From the IMG/VR virus record IMGVR_UViG_3300030110_000630, positions 1 to 25,634 of that record: a stretch of 25,634 nucleotides of DNA, one strand, 5' to 3'. The translations under genes were made by a program, and so were the position numbers. This document shows positions 7,987-16,064 of this stretch, in pieces (positions within the stretch are counted from its first letter, which is position 1; each line of letters opens with the position of its first letter). The stretch is from a virus. Below the pieces are notes generated by a model. It was not told the DNA's origin, ran no database searches, and worked only from the letters and a program-made list of their open reading frames with translations.

Positions 7987-8889
7987 TTACCCAAATATTT
8001 TTCCGTACAATCCACCAACACCTAAAGCTGTAGATAATGCAGTAGAGAATGGACTTGCTGGAGCAGGTTCTGTGTACTGTTGTCCTGCTACACCACCTGC
8101 TAAACCAGTTAATGTGTTGCCGTATTGTGAAAGTCTTCCGTAAGGTTCGTAAGCTGCGGTTTGTTCTGCTTGTTGGTCAGCAGTTAACTGAGCTTGACTT
8201 AGACCTTGTCTTAATGCACCAAGAGATCCTAGTGCAGAAACGTCTTGACCCATACCTTGTCTTTGGAAATTAGATAAACCGTACATGTTTTGTGCTTGTT
8301 GTCCGTAAGCGTTAGCTAAATTTGATTGCATGTTAGCAATAGCGCCTTGATTAGCAAAATTTTGTTGAGCTGCTTGTTGTGCCTGACCAAAACCTTGCGC
8401 TAATAATTGTGCTTGAAGAGCTGCTCTGTCACCTAATACATCTGACTGGTATTGACCAAGTTGTGCTCCTTCTCTACCACCACCAAAATTACCAGACATA
8501 ACTGCTGCATCTCTAATTTGTTGTGCACCTGCTTGACTTTGTTTGTCATACTCTGCAAGAGTGGTATCAATAACTTGTTGTTGATACGGTGACATAAAAG
8601 GTTGATATGCTTGTGGCCCAGTCAACGCACCTAATCCACCAACAGTAGTTGCTGCGCCGCCTATTTGTTGTGCTCCTAAACCTTGTGCTGCTTGTGCTGC
8701 AGATAAAAATGGTTGATAAGATCCTACACCTTGTTGTGCAATATTAATTGCTTGTGTTTGTAATGGATCTTCGCCAGCTACAAATTGTCTACCAGTAAAT
8801 TTACTTGTATCAATAGGTGCCGAGTAAGTGGCCGTTGCCTGTGTTGCGTAATCTTTTATCGCCGGTTCTATAAAATCTGAAATTGCCAT
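7987..8889 (-). CDS. Gln/Ala-rich virion protein, probable ejection protein
   Basis: A 300-residue protein dominated by Ala, Gln and Gly in long predicted helices (QQVIDTTLAEYDKQSQAGAQ, AQLLAQGFGQAQQAAQQNF). It has a small hydrophobic C-terminal tail (STALSTALGVGGLYGKIFG). The central GNFGGGREG motif is shared by many marine phage proteins of this class. Composition resembles P22- and T7-type ejected proteins, which stay partly unfolded for passage through the portal. Its ATG shares one base with the stop codon of the upstream gene (TAATG), indicating translational coupling. No catalytic motif was seen. Confidence 0.7.
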   Translation of the reverse strand: MAISDFIEPAIKDYATQATATYSAPIDTSKFTGRQFVAGEDPLQTQAINIAQQGVGSYQPFLSAAQAAQGLGAQQIGGAATTVGGLGALTGPQAYQPFMSPYQQQVIDTTLAEYDKQSQAGAQQIRDAAVMSGNFGGGREGAQLGQYQSDVLGDRAALQAQLLAQGFGQAQQAAQQNFANQGAIANMQSNLANAYGQQAQNMYGLSNFQRQGMGQDVSALGSLGALRQGLSQAQLTADQQAEQTAAYEPYGRLSQYGNTLTGLAGGVAGQQYTEPAPASPFSTALSTALGVGGLYGKIFG

Positions 8890-10205
8890 TATATCATCCT
8901 CGATTGTAACATTTGTTGTTGGTCATACATTGCTTGCGCACCTTCTAATCCTTGTGACTCTTCAGAAACTTCACCACCTTGTTCTAAGTTATTCATTAAA
9001 TTTTCCATAACTTCAGCGCCTTTATCTATATCACCGCCTCCTGCATTTCTAACAGCATCTGCTGTAAATACAAACTCATTTTTTGATAATCTAGCTGGTA
9101 CATCGTCTGCTCTTTCTTCACCACCCATTGCTACAAAACCACCTTCATTTCTATAATCTTTTTCCATGCCACCCATGTCAATCATTTCTGATGCTTCTTC
9201 AGTTTCCATAATTCCACCTTCTTGTGCTCCTACTCTTACAGGAACTCCGCCTGATCTGTAATCAAACTTATTATATCCTGCTGGTGTAGTGTATCCTGCA
9301 ACTGTTGAATCTGGTACAGGTCCACCATTTGCTGCCATCATAACTGGTTCTGGTTGTTCCATACCTGCACCTTCAGGTGCTTGTTGCTGTTGCATTACTG
9401 CTTTTACAAATTGTTCAAAAGATAGTGTGCCACCTTTGTTTTTGTATTTAACAAATTCTGCCATAAGCATTTGTTCTGCTTGAGCTTGACCTGCGCCACC
9501 ACCCATATTTAAAAATGTTTTTGGCTGTCTAAATCTTTGACCAGCCGCTGATCTAATAAATTCTTCTTCTTCATCTTCAACCATCATTCCATCAGCGTAT
9601 CCAACTCTGCCACCATCAGCATTAGGTTGATAAAAATTTTGCATTACATATTTTTTCTGTGGCATAAACGCTAAATTTTTTCCGCCAGTTCCCATGTAAT
9701 AATCTCTTGCACTTTGTCTAATAGCTCCGATATCCATTACATCAACATCTTCTTCTACTTCTTCGTCACCAAAAGCGTTTGCTATAAAAGGTGCTGCAGT
9801 TGCTAAAGCACCTGCTGTAAGAAATGCATTCTTGCCACTAAAGTTACCACCAAAAGGATTTAATGAACTAAGAAAACCTACTTTGCCAGGACTAGATCTT
9901 GCAGCATTAAATGCTAATCTATCTGTAACAGCAGGTGCAAATCTGTTTGCAAGTGCTGCTCTACCTGCACCCAAAGTAGCAGCTATTCCTTTTTGTCCAA
10001 ATAAACCTGTGGCTCCTCCACCTAAACTAGCTCTACCAAAAAGACCACCTATACCTGTTCCAGGTATACCAAACATTAAAGCACCACCAATAGCTGCCTT
10101 ACCTAATGGACTTTTAGCGATTTTCTTAACACCTCGTACCGCTTTTTTAACGATACTACCTAATCCATATAATTGTCTGGGTTCTTGCATTCTAGATATT
10201 GCCAT
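8889..10205 (-). CDS. Virion-associated protein with repeated GG motifs, 438 aa
   Basis: Residues 16-57 form a cationic helix followed by a Gly-rich hydrophobic stretch (VKKAVRGVKKIAKSPLGK, then GGALMFGIPGTGIGG). The middle carries short glycine-glycine motifs separated by acidic linkers (NADGGRVGYADGMM, MAANGGPVPDS, DYRSGGVPVRV, YRNEGGFVAMGG). The C-terminal part has the block ADDVPARLSKNEFVFTADA, near residues 366-384, followed by AVRNAGGG and an acidic, Gln-rich tail. This C-terminal block recurs in many marine phage structural operons, where its function is unknown. The protein may be an internal virion or scaffold-like component; this rests on position and composition. Confidence 0.68.
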   Translation of the reverse strand: MAISRMQEPRQLYGLGSIVKKAVRGVKKIAKSPLGKAAIGGALMFGIPGTGIGGLFGRASLGGGATGLFGQKGIAATLGAGRAALANRFAPAVTDRLAFNAARSSPGKVGFLSSLNPFGGNFSGKNAFLTAGALATAAPFIANAFGDEEVEEDVDVMDIGAIRQSARDYYMGTGGKNLAFMPQKKYVMQNFYQPNADGGRVGYADGMMVEDEEEEFIRSAAGQRFRQPKTFLNMGGGAGQAQAEQMLMAEFVKYKNKGGTLSFEQFVKAVMQQQQAPEGAGMEQPEPVMMAANGGPVPDSTVAGYTTPAGYNKFDYRSGGVPVRVGAQEGGIMETEEASEMIDMGGMEKDYRNEGGFVAMGGEERADDVPARLSKNEFVFTADAVRNAGGGDIDKGAEVMENLMNNLEQGGEVSEESQGLEGAQAMYDQQQMLQSRMI

Positions 10206-10227
10206 AATTTTACCTTAATTCCTATGT

Positions 10228-10395
10228 TTACTTGGTTTTTGAGAACAAATCAAGAGGTGGCATTATAACTTTTACATCTTGTGCCATGTCTTCGTTCTTA
10301 AAACCTTTGCTTTCCCAGTCTTTTCTTTCCTTAAAAAGCTCGCCAGTTTTTTTATGTCTATAAGTTGTCTCTACTTTTGCTTGTTTTATTTCCAT
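10228..10395 (-). CDS. Small conserved hypothetical protein, 55 aa
   Basis: A short gene encoding MEIKQAKVETTYRHKKTGEL and ending KVIMPPLDLFSKTK. The ATG shares one base with the stop of the upstream gene (TAATG), the same coupling used by its neighbours. The protein is charged and soluble-looking; TYRHKKTGELFKERKDWE followed by a DV-K-VIMP-LDLF segment resembles a small family I associate with marine phage virion operons. No function is known. If it were not translated, the stretch 10206-10394 would be an unexplained gap in a gap-free operon. Confidence 0.65.
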   Translation of the reverse strand: MEIKQAKVETTYRHKKTGELFKERKDWESKGFKNEDMAQDVKVIMPPLDLFSKTK

Positions 10396-10730
10396 TAGTT
10401 TATTACATCCTTTTTAATGTTTAAATAGCTAATAGCTACGTCAAATGAATCCGAGCTACTAGATTGAATTGTGAAGGTTGTACCACCTTCTACTATTAAT
10501 GGTTGGTTTAATAATTCTGTTGTAGTGTTAGCGGTCAAAGCTGCCGATTTAATAGTTGTAATACTATTGTTTAAAATTGTAACTGTTGGAGTTCCAGCAG
10601 ATGTGACTAAAATAGATTTAACAACATAAGTTTCATTTATTAACGGATTACTTGCACCAAATGGAGTTAAAGCGCTTCCAGTTGTGCTGTTATCTATACC
10701 TACAAATTTGTATTGGTTTACTACTGCCAT
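10395..10730 (-). CDS. Small beta-rich virion protein, 111 aa
   Basis: The 111-residue product is rich in Thr, Ser, Val and Ile in alternating patterns (VVKSILVTSAGTPTVTIL, TTFTIQSSSSDSFDVAISYL), predicting a small beta-sandwich. It resembles in size and texture the 121-residue protein at 20562-20927; both could be decoration or tail-surface subunits. It has no enzymatic motif. It is coupled by TAATG overlaps on both sides (10395 and 10730). Confidence 0.68.
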   Translation of the reverse strand: MAVVNQYKFVGIDNSTTGSALTPFGASNPLINETYVVKSILVTSAGTPTVTILNNSITTIKSAALTANTTTELLNQPLIVEGGTTFTIQSSSSDSFDVAISYLNIKKDVIN

Positions 10731-10894
10731 TATTCTAAAAAGAAACTTCTAGCTTCTATCTCCTGTTTTAATTCTTCTTGAAACGTTGTGTTTAATTTAT
10801 TTATAACTCCATCTAAATCTCTAACTAAAGATTGAAATGTAGTTTGATCGTATTCCTCACTTGCTCTAGTTAATGATTGTACAATTTTTGCCAT
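10730..10894 (-). CDS. Small helical hypothetical protein, 54 aa
   Basis: A short gene encoding MAKIVQSLTRASEEYDQT and ending EELKQEIEARSFFLE. It is predicted to be almost entirely alpha-helical and amphipathic, consistent with a small assembly or chaperone-like protein. The ATG overlaps the stop of the upstream gene by one base and its own stop overlaps the next ATG, so it fills the space between its neighbours exactly. I associate similar 50-60-residue proteins with marine phage virion operons, without known function. Confidence 0.65.
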   Translation of the reverse strand: MAKIVQSLTRASEEYDQTTFQSLVRDLDGVINKLNTTFQEELKQEIEARSFFLE

Positions 10895-12105
10895 TATAAA
10901 ATACTTGCTAGTCCTCCTCTTGCATAAAAACCTGCGTCTGAACCATAACCATAATCAGCTTCTTGTTGAGTTGTTGGTCCTGAGTCTCCTTTAAAATCAT
11001 TATCTCCACTACGTATAGTACCGGCACCACTTATATCAATACCACCGCCGCCGCCACCAGTTTTCTGCTTTTTAGTGTCGGTTTTAACATCTACAATTTT
11101 GTCTGTATTAAGTACCGTGTCTTTAAAATTTTTCTTAGCAACACCTACATTAATATAATTAGATATTAAGTTTGTTGTACCATCCATTGTTTCATTAAAT
11201 CCTTTTGCTTTCATATCAGCAGTAACAATACCTTTATTTAAATTATCCATATCGTCATCATTAAAACTATATTTATTTCTTAATGTTTTTTCTATACCAG
11301 ATTGTCTTTTGTCAAAAGTTTTCTCAGTCATTTGATTGTAATTATATCCAGCCATAATACCTTGTGGCGTATCGTATGCTTGTCCTGGTCCTAATACAAT
11401 TTGACCAATATTATTAATCCTTACGCCATCAAGACCTGCTTGATTTTCCATTATTGCTCTTCTGTTTATAGGCATGTACGGACTTATAACGTTTGATAAA
11501 AATTCAGCTCCTCTTTTAACAGTTCCTATACCTGGTATAAAATTTATTCCTCTTGATATAAGTTTTTGAAATTCTGTAGGTTCTTTATCTTTTCGTGCAG
11601 CTGCATCTAATCCATAATACTCTGGATACATTTCCATGTTTTTTATTGCTTCTGTTCTTGTTGAATAAAGAGAGTTACTTGGAATACTTGGATCACCTGG
11701 AAAACTAAATCTTTCTTCACCTGGAATAGTTCTTTCTTTTCCTAAACTATCAGTAAAAGTTTTTGGTCCAAACACTTCATCAAAATTTGCTATTGGTATT
11801 ATGTTTGGATTTGCAGGTTGATTTTTTTTTCCTACATAAGATAATTCATTAGCGTACCTTGCATCTTGTAAAGCGTACTTATTAGGGTTCATGTTTGTTA
11901 TTGTATTAGGGTCTGCATTGTAAACACTAAAATTATCTCCACCACCAGTAAAAGCATTAGTTGCAGGTATTCCAAAACTAGCAGTAACAGAACTTATATC
12001 TTGTTCTGTTTTTGGTAGATTAAGACCTAATCTATATTTTTCTTGTGGAAGATATTGATATGTTTTGTAAAGCTCTTGATCAGCGGGATTATAAAATGCT
12101 ACCAT
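10894..12105 (-). CDS. Virion-associated protein of unknown function, 403 aa
   Basis: The N-terminal half is rich in Pro, Asn and Tyr (NPADQELYKTYQYLPQEKYR). A hydrophobic GINFIPGIGTVKRGAEFL segment lies near residues 185-203, followed by a YMPINRRAIMENQAGLDG block, which is the most conserved-looking part. The C-terminal region is charged, then a six-glycine run (KTGGGGGGIDIS), and the chain ends YARGGLASIL. The terminal ARGGLAS motif recurs in marine phage structural proteins. The gene directly follows the tail-hub gene (TAATG overlap), suggesting a tail-tip or internal component. No catalytic motif was recognised. Confidence 0.65.
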   Translation of the reverse strand: MVAFYNPADQELYKTYQYLPQEKYRLGLNLPKTEQDISSVTASFGIPATNAFTGGGDNFSVYNADPNTITNMNPNKYALQDARYANELSYVGKKNQPANPNIIPIANFDEVFGPKTFTDSLGKERTIPGEERFSFPGDPSIPSNSLYSTRTEAIKNMEMYPEYYGLDAAARKDKEPTEFQKLISRGINFIPGIGTVKRGAEFLSNVISPYMPINRRAIMENQAGLDGVRINNIGQIVLGPGQAYDTPQGIMAGYNYNQMTEKTFDKRQSGIEKTLRNKYSFNDDDMDNLNKGIVTADMKAKGFNETMDGTTNLISNYINVGVAKKNFKDTVLNTDKIVDVKTDTKKQKTGGGGGGIDISGAGTIRSGDNDFKGDSGPTTQQEADYGYGSDAGFYARGGLASIL

Positions 12106-14279
12106 TATCTTCTTCCTCCAGGATGTATATCTAATCTAAATGTACCTAATTTCCAGTCTTGACTTGCTGCAGTATTAGATACTTTTAATGCTATAGATCT
12201 TGCTCGTAATCTTGTATCTTTTTTTGTCGTGCTTGATGTTATATCAAAATTTGAAGTAGTTGAAGAACTATTTGGGTATGTCCTAGTTACAAAACTTACT
12301 CTAGTCGAACCGGTCTGTGAAATAAAGTCTGGTATAAATCTACTAATTCTCATAATAAACTCACCGTCTCCTCGAGTATCTGGCATACCTACAGTTGCTC
12401 CGGTGTTACTTCTTCTTTGTGTAATATCAAAATCTCCAGAAGTAATGTTAGCAGTAATAGCCGTTACTACTCCTCCAGCGTCAATTTGATCGGTCCCTGT
12501 TTCATGTTCATAGTATATTGAAGTACCGTTTGTATTTCCAATAACATCGTAAGATGCATTGTCTCCATTATTATAAGCTGCTGCATGTGGTTTGTCAAAA
12601 ACAGCAGAGTCTCGCCAAGCTGTTCTAGCTAAACTCCCTGTTGTCCATATAGGACGTTTAGGTGATGACTCCAGATAATTATAAGTAACCACTCTATCAA
12701 TTACATTTGAACCATCTTGTGCATAAAACCAACTGACTTCAGTAAACAAATTATTTAATCCACAATTAATTAAATCTCTAGCTATAGTATTAAGATCGTC
12801 ATAAACATAGTCTTCTACTAAACAAGGCAATGATTTTAATTGTCCATCATAAGTAAAGAAACCATTCTCTGACATCCAATAAGCTTTACCATCTACTTCA
12901 ATACAAGCATTCTTACCTATTAATCCACAGTTAGTTCCTGCTTGTTCAAAAGAAAATGTAAATGGTTGGCCTACAAAACGCATTAAAAACAATGCTGTGT
13001 CGGTCCATACATAAATTGCATCTCTCCCTTTAATAGCGCCCATAATTTTAGATCCATCAGCAAGTCTTTGGGTACCTGCAGTATTATTTGCAGTTACAGT
13101 ATAAGAATTAGTTTGATCAATGTTTTCTTGATCTGAAAATCTTATAAACATATCATCTTGTGTAGTCTCATCACCTACAGTTGTTTCAGTTCCAAAAAAT
13201 ACTAAGTGTCTGTCGGGTGTAGATACTAATACATGTCTTGAAGCTGTGGGTGCATTAGCAAGTAGAGTAGCTCTATTATCTGTAGCATTTGTAGGTGAAG
13301 AATCCCATTCAAAACAAGCACCATTATAAATTAAGGCAATTAATTTAGTTCCAAAATTATCTAATACCCATAGACCTGGATCTAATGTTACATCATCTGT
13401 AGAAGATTCACCCCATGCTACATAATCAGAAATGTTACTTACTGTTACTCCAGCTGTATGGGCTGCTCTTGTAGTTCCGTTAACTGCTCGCGCTCCTCCA
13501 CTTAAAGTTCCTGTTGCGGTGTCATTATTTGTATAACTAATATCTTCTGATCCAATTCTAATTTCTCCTGAAGTAGGAAATGCAGTTGAATCAGCTACAA
13601 CTACAGTCGTAGTAGGATCGTCTGGAAGTGTTGTCGATAAAGTAGTCGTTGCAATACCTGCGGCAGTTCCACCATAGTTTGCTGTACCCCAACCAAAACC
13701 CCCTAACTGTTGTTCGGGACCTACTGTATAAAAAATTTTTGCTGTAGCGGTTCCCACATTATTTGTGGTTCCTGATGCGTTAGAATCCATCGTAATGGTA
13801 ATAGTTGTAGCGGTAGGGATAGATGCTGCCATAAATTTTTTATCTTCAAAAGCTGCATCGTTATAGCCTGAACCTGGAGGCGCGGTAACTGCATCTAAAA
13901 GAACAATATCGTCAACGTCCATTCCATGTGATGATGGAAACGTAATTGTAACTGTTGGTTGTCCGCTTACAGTAGAAAAATCACAGCCTGCTAGGGTAAG
14001 TCTAATCGGAGTAATATCATAGTAAGTACCACCAGAATATACGTACAACATTCTGTTAGTTCCAATAGCGGCATATTTAACACCTGCGTTATTATCAAAA
14101 TGATGTATTGCTCTGGCTGAACCAGTCAATTTGTCTTGGCCTAATTGGTCCCAACCCCCTATTTTTTCAGGAGTGCCGTATCTAAAACGAACATTATCCC
14201 CATCAAACCACTGTCCTTCAGCGCCTGTTTCGGTAACCTGTTTATTAAATCCTGGAGCAAAGCCTAATTTTTGTAGCAT
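12105..14279 (-). CDS. P22 gp10-like tail hub / DNA-stabilization protein, 724 aa
   Basis: The N-terminus (GFAPGFNKQVTETGAEGQWF, then VRFRYGTPEKIGGWDQLG) has the arrangement typical of phage P22 gp10-type stabilization proteins: a short leader, then 'W-D-x-x-x-VRF-x-x-G-PE-K-x-GGW'. Repeated beta segments with Tyr/Trp-rich turns (RAIHHFDNNAGVKYAAIGT, GVTVSNISDYVAWGES, HVLVSTPDRHLVFFGTE, AIYVWTDTALFLMRF) fit the beta-propeller hub fold of that family, which closes the short tail and prevents DNA leakage. Residues about 211-283 form an inserted beta module (TAFPTSGEIRIGSEDISY) that also occurs in two neck proteins of this window. The start has AAAGGT 6-7 bases upstream. The gene follows the oxygenase island after a 65-base gap. 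Confidence 0.78.
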   Translation of the reverse strand: MLQKLGFAPGFNKQVTETGAEGQWFDGDNVRFRYGTPEKIGGWDQLGQDKLTGSARAIHHFDNNAGVKYAAIGTNRMLYVYSGGTYYDITPIRLTLAGCDFSTVSGQPTVTITFPSSHGMDVDDIVLLDAVTAPPGSGYNDAAFEDKKFMAASIPTATTITITMDSNASGTTNNVGTATAKIFYTVGPEQQLGGFGWGTANYGGTAAGIATTTLSTTLPDDPTTTVVVADSTAFPTSGEIRIGSEDISYTNNDTATGTLSGGARAVNGTTRAAHTAGVTVSNISDYVAWGESSTDDVTLDPGLWVLDNFGTKLIALIYNGACFEWDSSPTNATDNRATLLANAPTASRHVLVSTPDRHLVFFGTETTVGDETTQDDMFIRFSDQENIDQTNSYTVTANNTAGTQRLADGSKIMGAIKGRDAIYVWTDTALFLMRFVGQPFTFSFEQAGTNCGLIGKNACIEVDGKAYWMSENGFFTYDGQLKSLPCLVEDYVYDDLNTIARDLINCGLNNLFTEVSWFYAQDGSNVIDRVVTYNYLESSPKRPIWTTGSLARTAWRDSAVFDKPHAAAYNNGDNASYDVIGNTNGTSIYYEHETGTDQIDAGGVVTAITANITSGDFDITQRRSNTGATVGMPDTRGDGEFIMRISRFIPDFISQTGSTRVSFVTRTYPNSSSTTSNFDITSSTTKKDTRLRARSIALKVSNTAASQDWKLGTFRLDIHPGGRR

Positions 14280-14344
14280 ATTGACCTTTTATTATAAAAT
14301 TAAAGCTTTGAATATACTATATTTTACTATTTAACGCTATATTT
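14280..14344 (-). promoter_or_regulatory. AT-rich gap with a weak -10-like site before the tail-hub gene
   Basis: This 65-base spacer separates the oxygenase island from the tail-hub gene, in an operon where genes normally touch. On the minus strand a perfect TATAAT (14296-14291) lies 11 bases before the hub gene's ATG, but no good -35 hexamer is at the right distance, and the site would give a nearly leaderless message. An AAAGCTTT palindrome is present, but there is no G+C-rich stem with a U-run, so no intrinsic terminator. It could be a weak promoter or simply an insertion scar. Confidence 0.2.
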
Positions 14345-14830
14345 TTAAAACACATCGTACCAAATAGCAAGAGTATATCGTTTTCCTTTAGTGACTGGAT
14401 TAACTTTATGCCAAACCACATCTTTAAAACTAACGACACTTCCCTTTTTTGGCTTATGTATTTTTCTAGTTGAAGAAAAAGCCTCTGAATAATCGGTAGC
14501 AGTGACTAATTCTCCCCCTTCAAAATCGTCGTTTAAAAAAAGTATAGATGTTCCTTGATATATTGGATAATCTCTATGCCAATCCATACCTTGACCTTCA
14601 CCCCACTCTACAACTTCCATATTTTTAATGTAAAAAGATGTATCTATTTCTTGATGAGAATAGTTATGTATAAAAGGAATTAATTGTTTAATAGTTTCTT
14701 CTTTATTTATTAAATCATAAAGTCTTAATACTTTTTTATTATTAAATACTTGTTTAGCTTCATCATTATTATGGTACAGGTCTATGAACCATTGGCACAT
14801 TTTATCATGAAAAAAATTTTCTTTATTCAT
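14345..14830 (-). CDS. 2OG-Fe(II) oxygenase, prolyl-hydroxylase-like (island gene 8)
   Basis: A 161-residue jelly-roll oxygenase. The iron triad is visible as DWHRDY (His85, Asp87) and VVWHKVNPV (His141); KRYTLAIW supplies the 2-oxoglutarate-binding Arg151 ten residues later. The GGELVT segment between them is the usual beta-turn of prolyl-4-hydroxylase-like enzymes. At 161 residues it is close to the minimal catalytic core. Such enzymes couple oxidative decarboxylation of 2-oxoglutarate to hydroxylation of a protein, nucleotide or small molecule; the substrate is unknown here. It is the last gene of the island; its ATG overlaps the preceding stop (TAATG) and it has no Shine-Dalgarno motif. 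Confidence 0.85.
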   Translation of the reverse strand: MNKENFFHDKMCQWFIDLYHNNDEAKQVFNNKKVLRLYDLINKEETIKQLIPFIHNYSHQEIDTSFYIKNMEVVEWGEGQGMDWHRDYPIYQGTSILFLNDDFEGGELVTATDYSEAFSSTRKIHKPKKGSVVSFKDVVWHKVNPVTKGKRYTLAIWYDVF

Positions 14831-15453
14831 TATTTACAATCGTGAAAAAAATTAGTTAAAGCAAATCTACCTAAACCTTTGTTTCTGTTTTCGGGTTCAA
14901 TAGATAGAGGGGTCACAGAATGCAAATAATAACTTGGAAAAAACACCATACGATTATGCTTACATTCTATAGTTTGATTAATTTGAGGAAAGACAAAGTC
15001 TCCTCCATTAAATTTTTTAGGTTGCTTATAAAACCAAATAATACTTGTAAATTGTCTACTATCATAATGTGGTTTATATTCTTGACTGTTATCATAATAA
15101 CTAATCATTGTGTGTATTTTATCAGCACCTTTAAACTGAATACCTTGAGGCATTAAGTCTTCAACAAACTGTTTAAATTTAGGTGTAAGGTATTTTTGAA
15201 TAGAAGACACAATTGTAGAATATTTTAAATACTCTTTATTAAAAATAGCCATAGGATATATTCTCCAACTGTTGCTTAAAGCCTCATAGTTTTCCATAGC
15301 AGAATTTAATGCAGATGATTCTAAATTTTGAGGTTTATAATAAAAATCCAATTCTTTCCAAATTAATTGTTCTTCTTCTGGTGAATACCAATTATCTGCA
15401 ACGATAAATGGAAACACACTATCTTTACCTACACCTTTAACTTCTTGTCTCAT
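14830..15453 (-). CDS. 2OG-Fe(II) oxygenase, prolyl-hydroxylase-like (island gene 7)
   Basis: A 207-residue protein. The catalytic half contains EYKPHYDSRQF (His129, Asp131), then FNGGDFVFP, then FFPSYYLHSVTPL (His178), and GRFALTNFF, where Arg196 is the expected 2-oxoglutarate ligand. The FPS-x-x-x-H-x-V-x-P spacing is typical of the P4H/PiuC group. The N-terminal 110 residues hold no recognisable domain. Its stop overlaps the next ATG (TAATG) and its own ATG is inside an ATGA overlap. It is the one downstream island gene with a good ribosome-binding site (AGAGGAG about 6 bases before the ATG), so it may be independently initiated. Confidence 0.85.
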   Translation of the reverse strand: MRQEVKGVGKDSVFPFIVADNWYSPEEEQLIWKELDFYYKPQNLESSALNSAMENYEALSNSWRIYPMAIFNKEYLKYSTIVSSIQKYLTPKFKQFVEDLMPQGIQFKGADKIHTMISYYDNSQEYKPHYDSRQFTSIIWFYKQPKKFNGGDFVFPQINQTIECKHNRMVFFPSYYLHSVTPLSIEPENRNKGLGRFALTNFFHDCK

Positions 15454-16064
15454 TTTGACTCCTCTGGCACTCCTACAAATTCTCTATTGTCAAATTTGTT
15501 TTTTATAGATTCTTCGTTTTCAACATTGTAGTGAAGAAAAACTTGCGCACAGTTTTCACCTTTAAAAGGCTCTCTCCAATGTTCTAATAAACAACCTTTA
15601 TAAAGTAACATATCACCTGGATCTAAATCTATCTGTATTCCTTTAGAATTTATTTTACCAGAAGGTTCTAAAAAAATTGGCCATGGATCACCACCTAGAT
15701 TTAATGTAGTAGATATTTCACAAGACATCCTATCTTTGTGTCTGTGTAAGATATCGTCTTTTTTATATATTCTACAATATGAATACATTTCGATTAATTT
15801 ACTTTCTGTTTCTTTCTCCATCAAAGGTTTTAATTTTGATAAAAGTATTTCCATAGCTGTATCGCTGTATACTGAATATGTATTTAAAACTTGTGGATCT
15901 CCCCAATGACCAAATTGTTTATTAAAAGGAGATATTATTTTATTTTGAAACATGTAATTAGCTATCCTTCTTCTTAAACAAATATAATCATAAATAAAAT
16001 TACTCATTTCTTTTGAAATAACTTTTTTTATAACTGAATAATTATGCGTGTTAAACTGGTTCAT
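15450..16064 (-). CDS. 2OG-Fe(II) oxygenase-like protein (island gene 6)
   Basis: A 204-residue protein with YCRIYKKDDILHRHKDRMSC, giving His109-x-Asp111 as first and second iron ligands, and LEHWREPF, giving His162 as the third. LNLGGDPWPIFLEP and DLDPGDMLLYKG are the intervening core strands. The residue that usually binds 2-oxoglutarate (Arg, about ten residues after the distal His) appears as Gln174 in NCAQVFLHY, so co-substrate binding may differ or use another residue. This subtype is distinct from the prolyl-hydroxylase-like copies beside it. Start and stop lie in ATGA overlaps; there is no Shine-Dalgarno motif. Confidence 0.78.
   Translation of the reverse strand: MNQFNTHNYSVIKKVISKEMSNFIYDYICLRRRIANYMFQNKIISPFNKQFGHWGDPQVLNTYSVYSDTAMEILLSKLKPLMEKETESKLIEMYSYCRIYKKDDILHRHKDRMSCEISTTLNLGGDPWPIFLEPSGKINSKGIQIDLDPGDMLLYKGCLLEHWREPFKGENCAQVFLHYNVENEESIKNKFDNREFVGVPEESK

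Noticed and set aside
9832-10218. 128-codon plus-strand open frame rich in Pro and Ala
   Set aside because: It is the antisense shadow of the Gly/Ala-rich N-terminus of the 438-residue protein.
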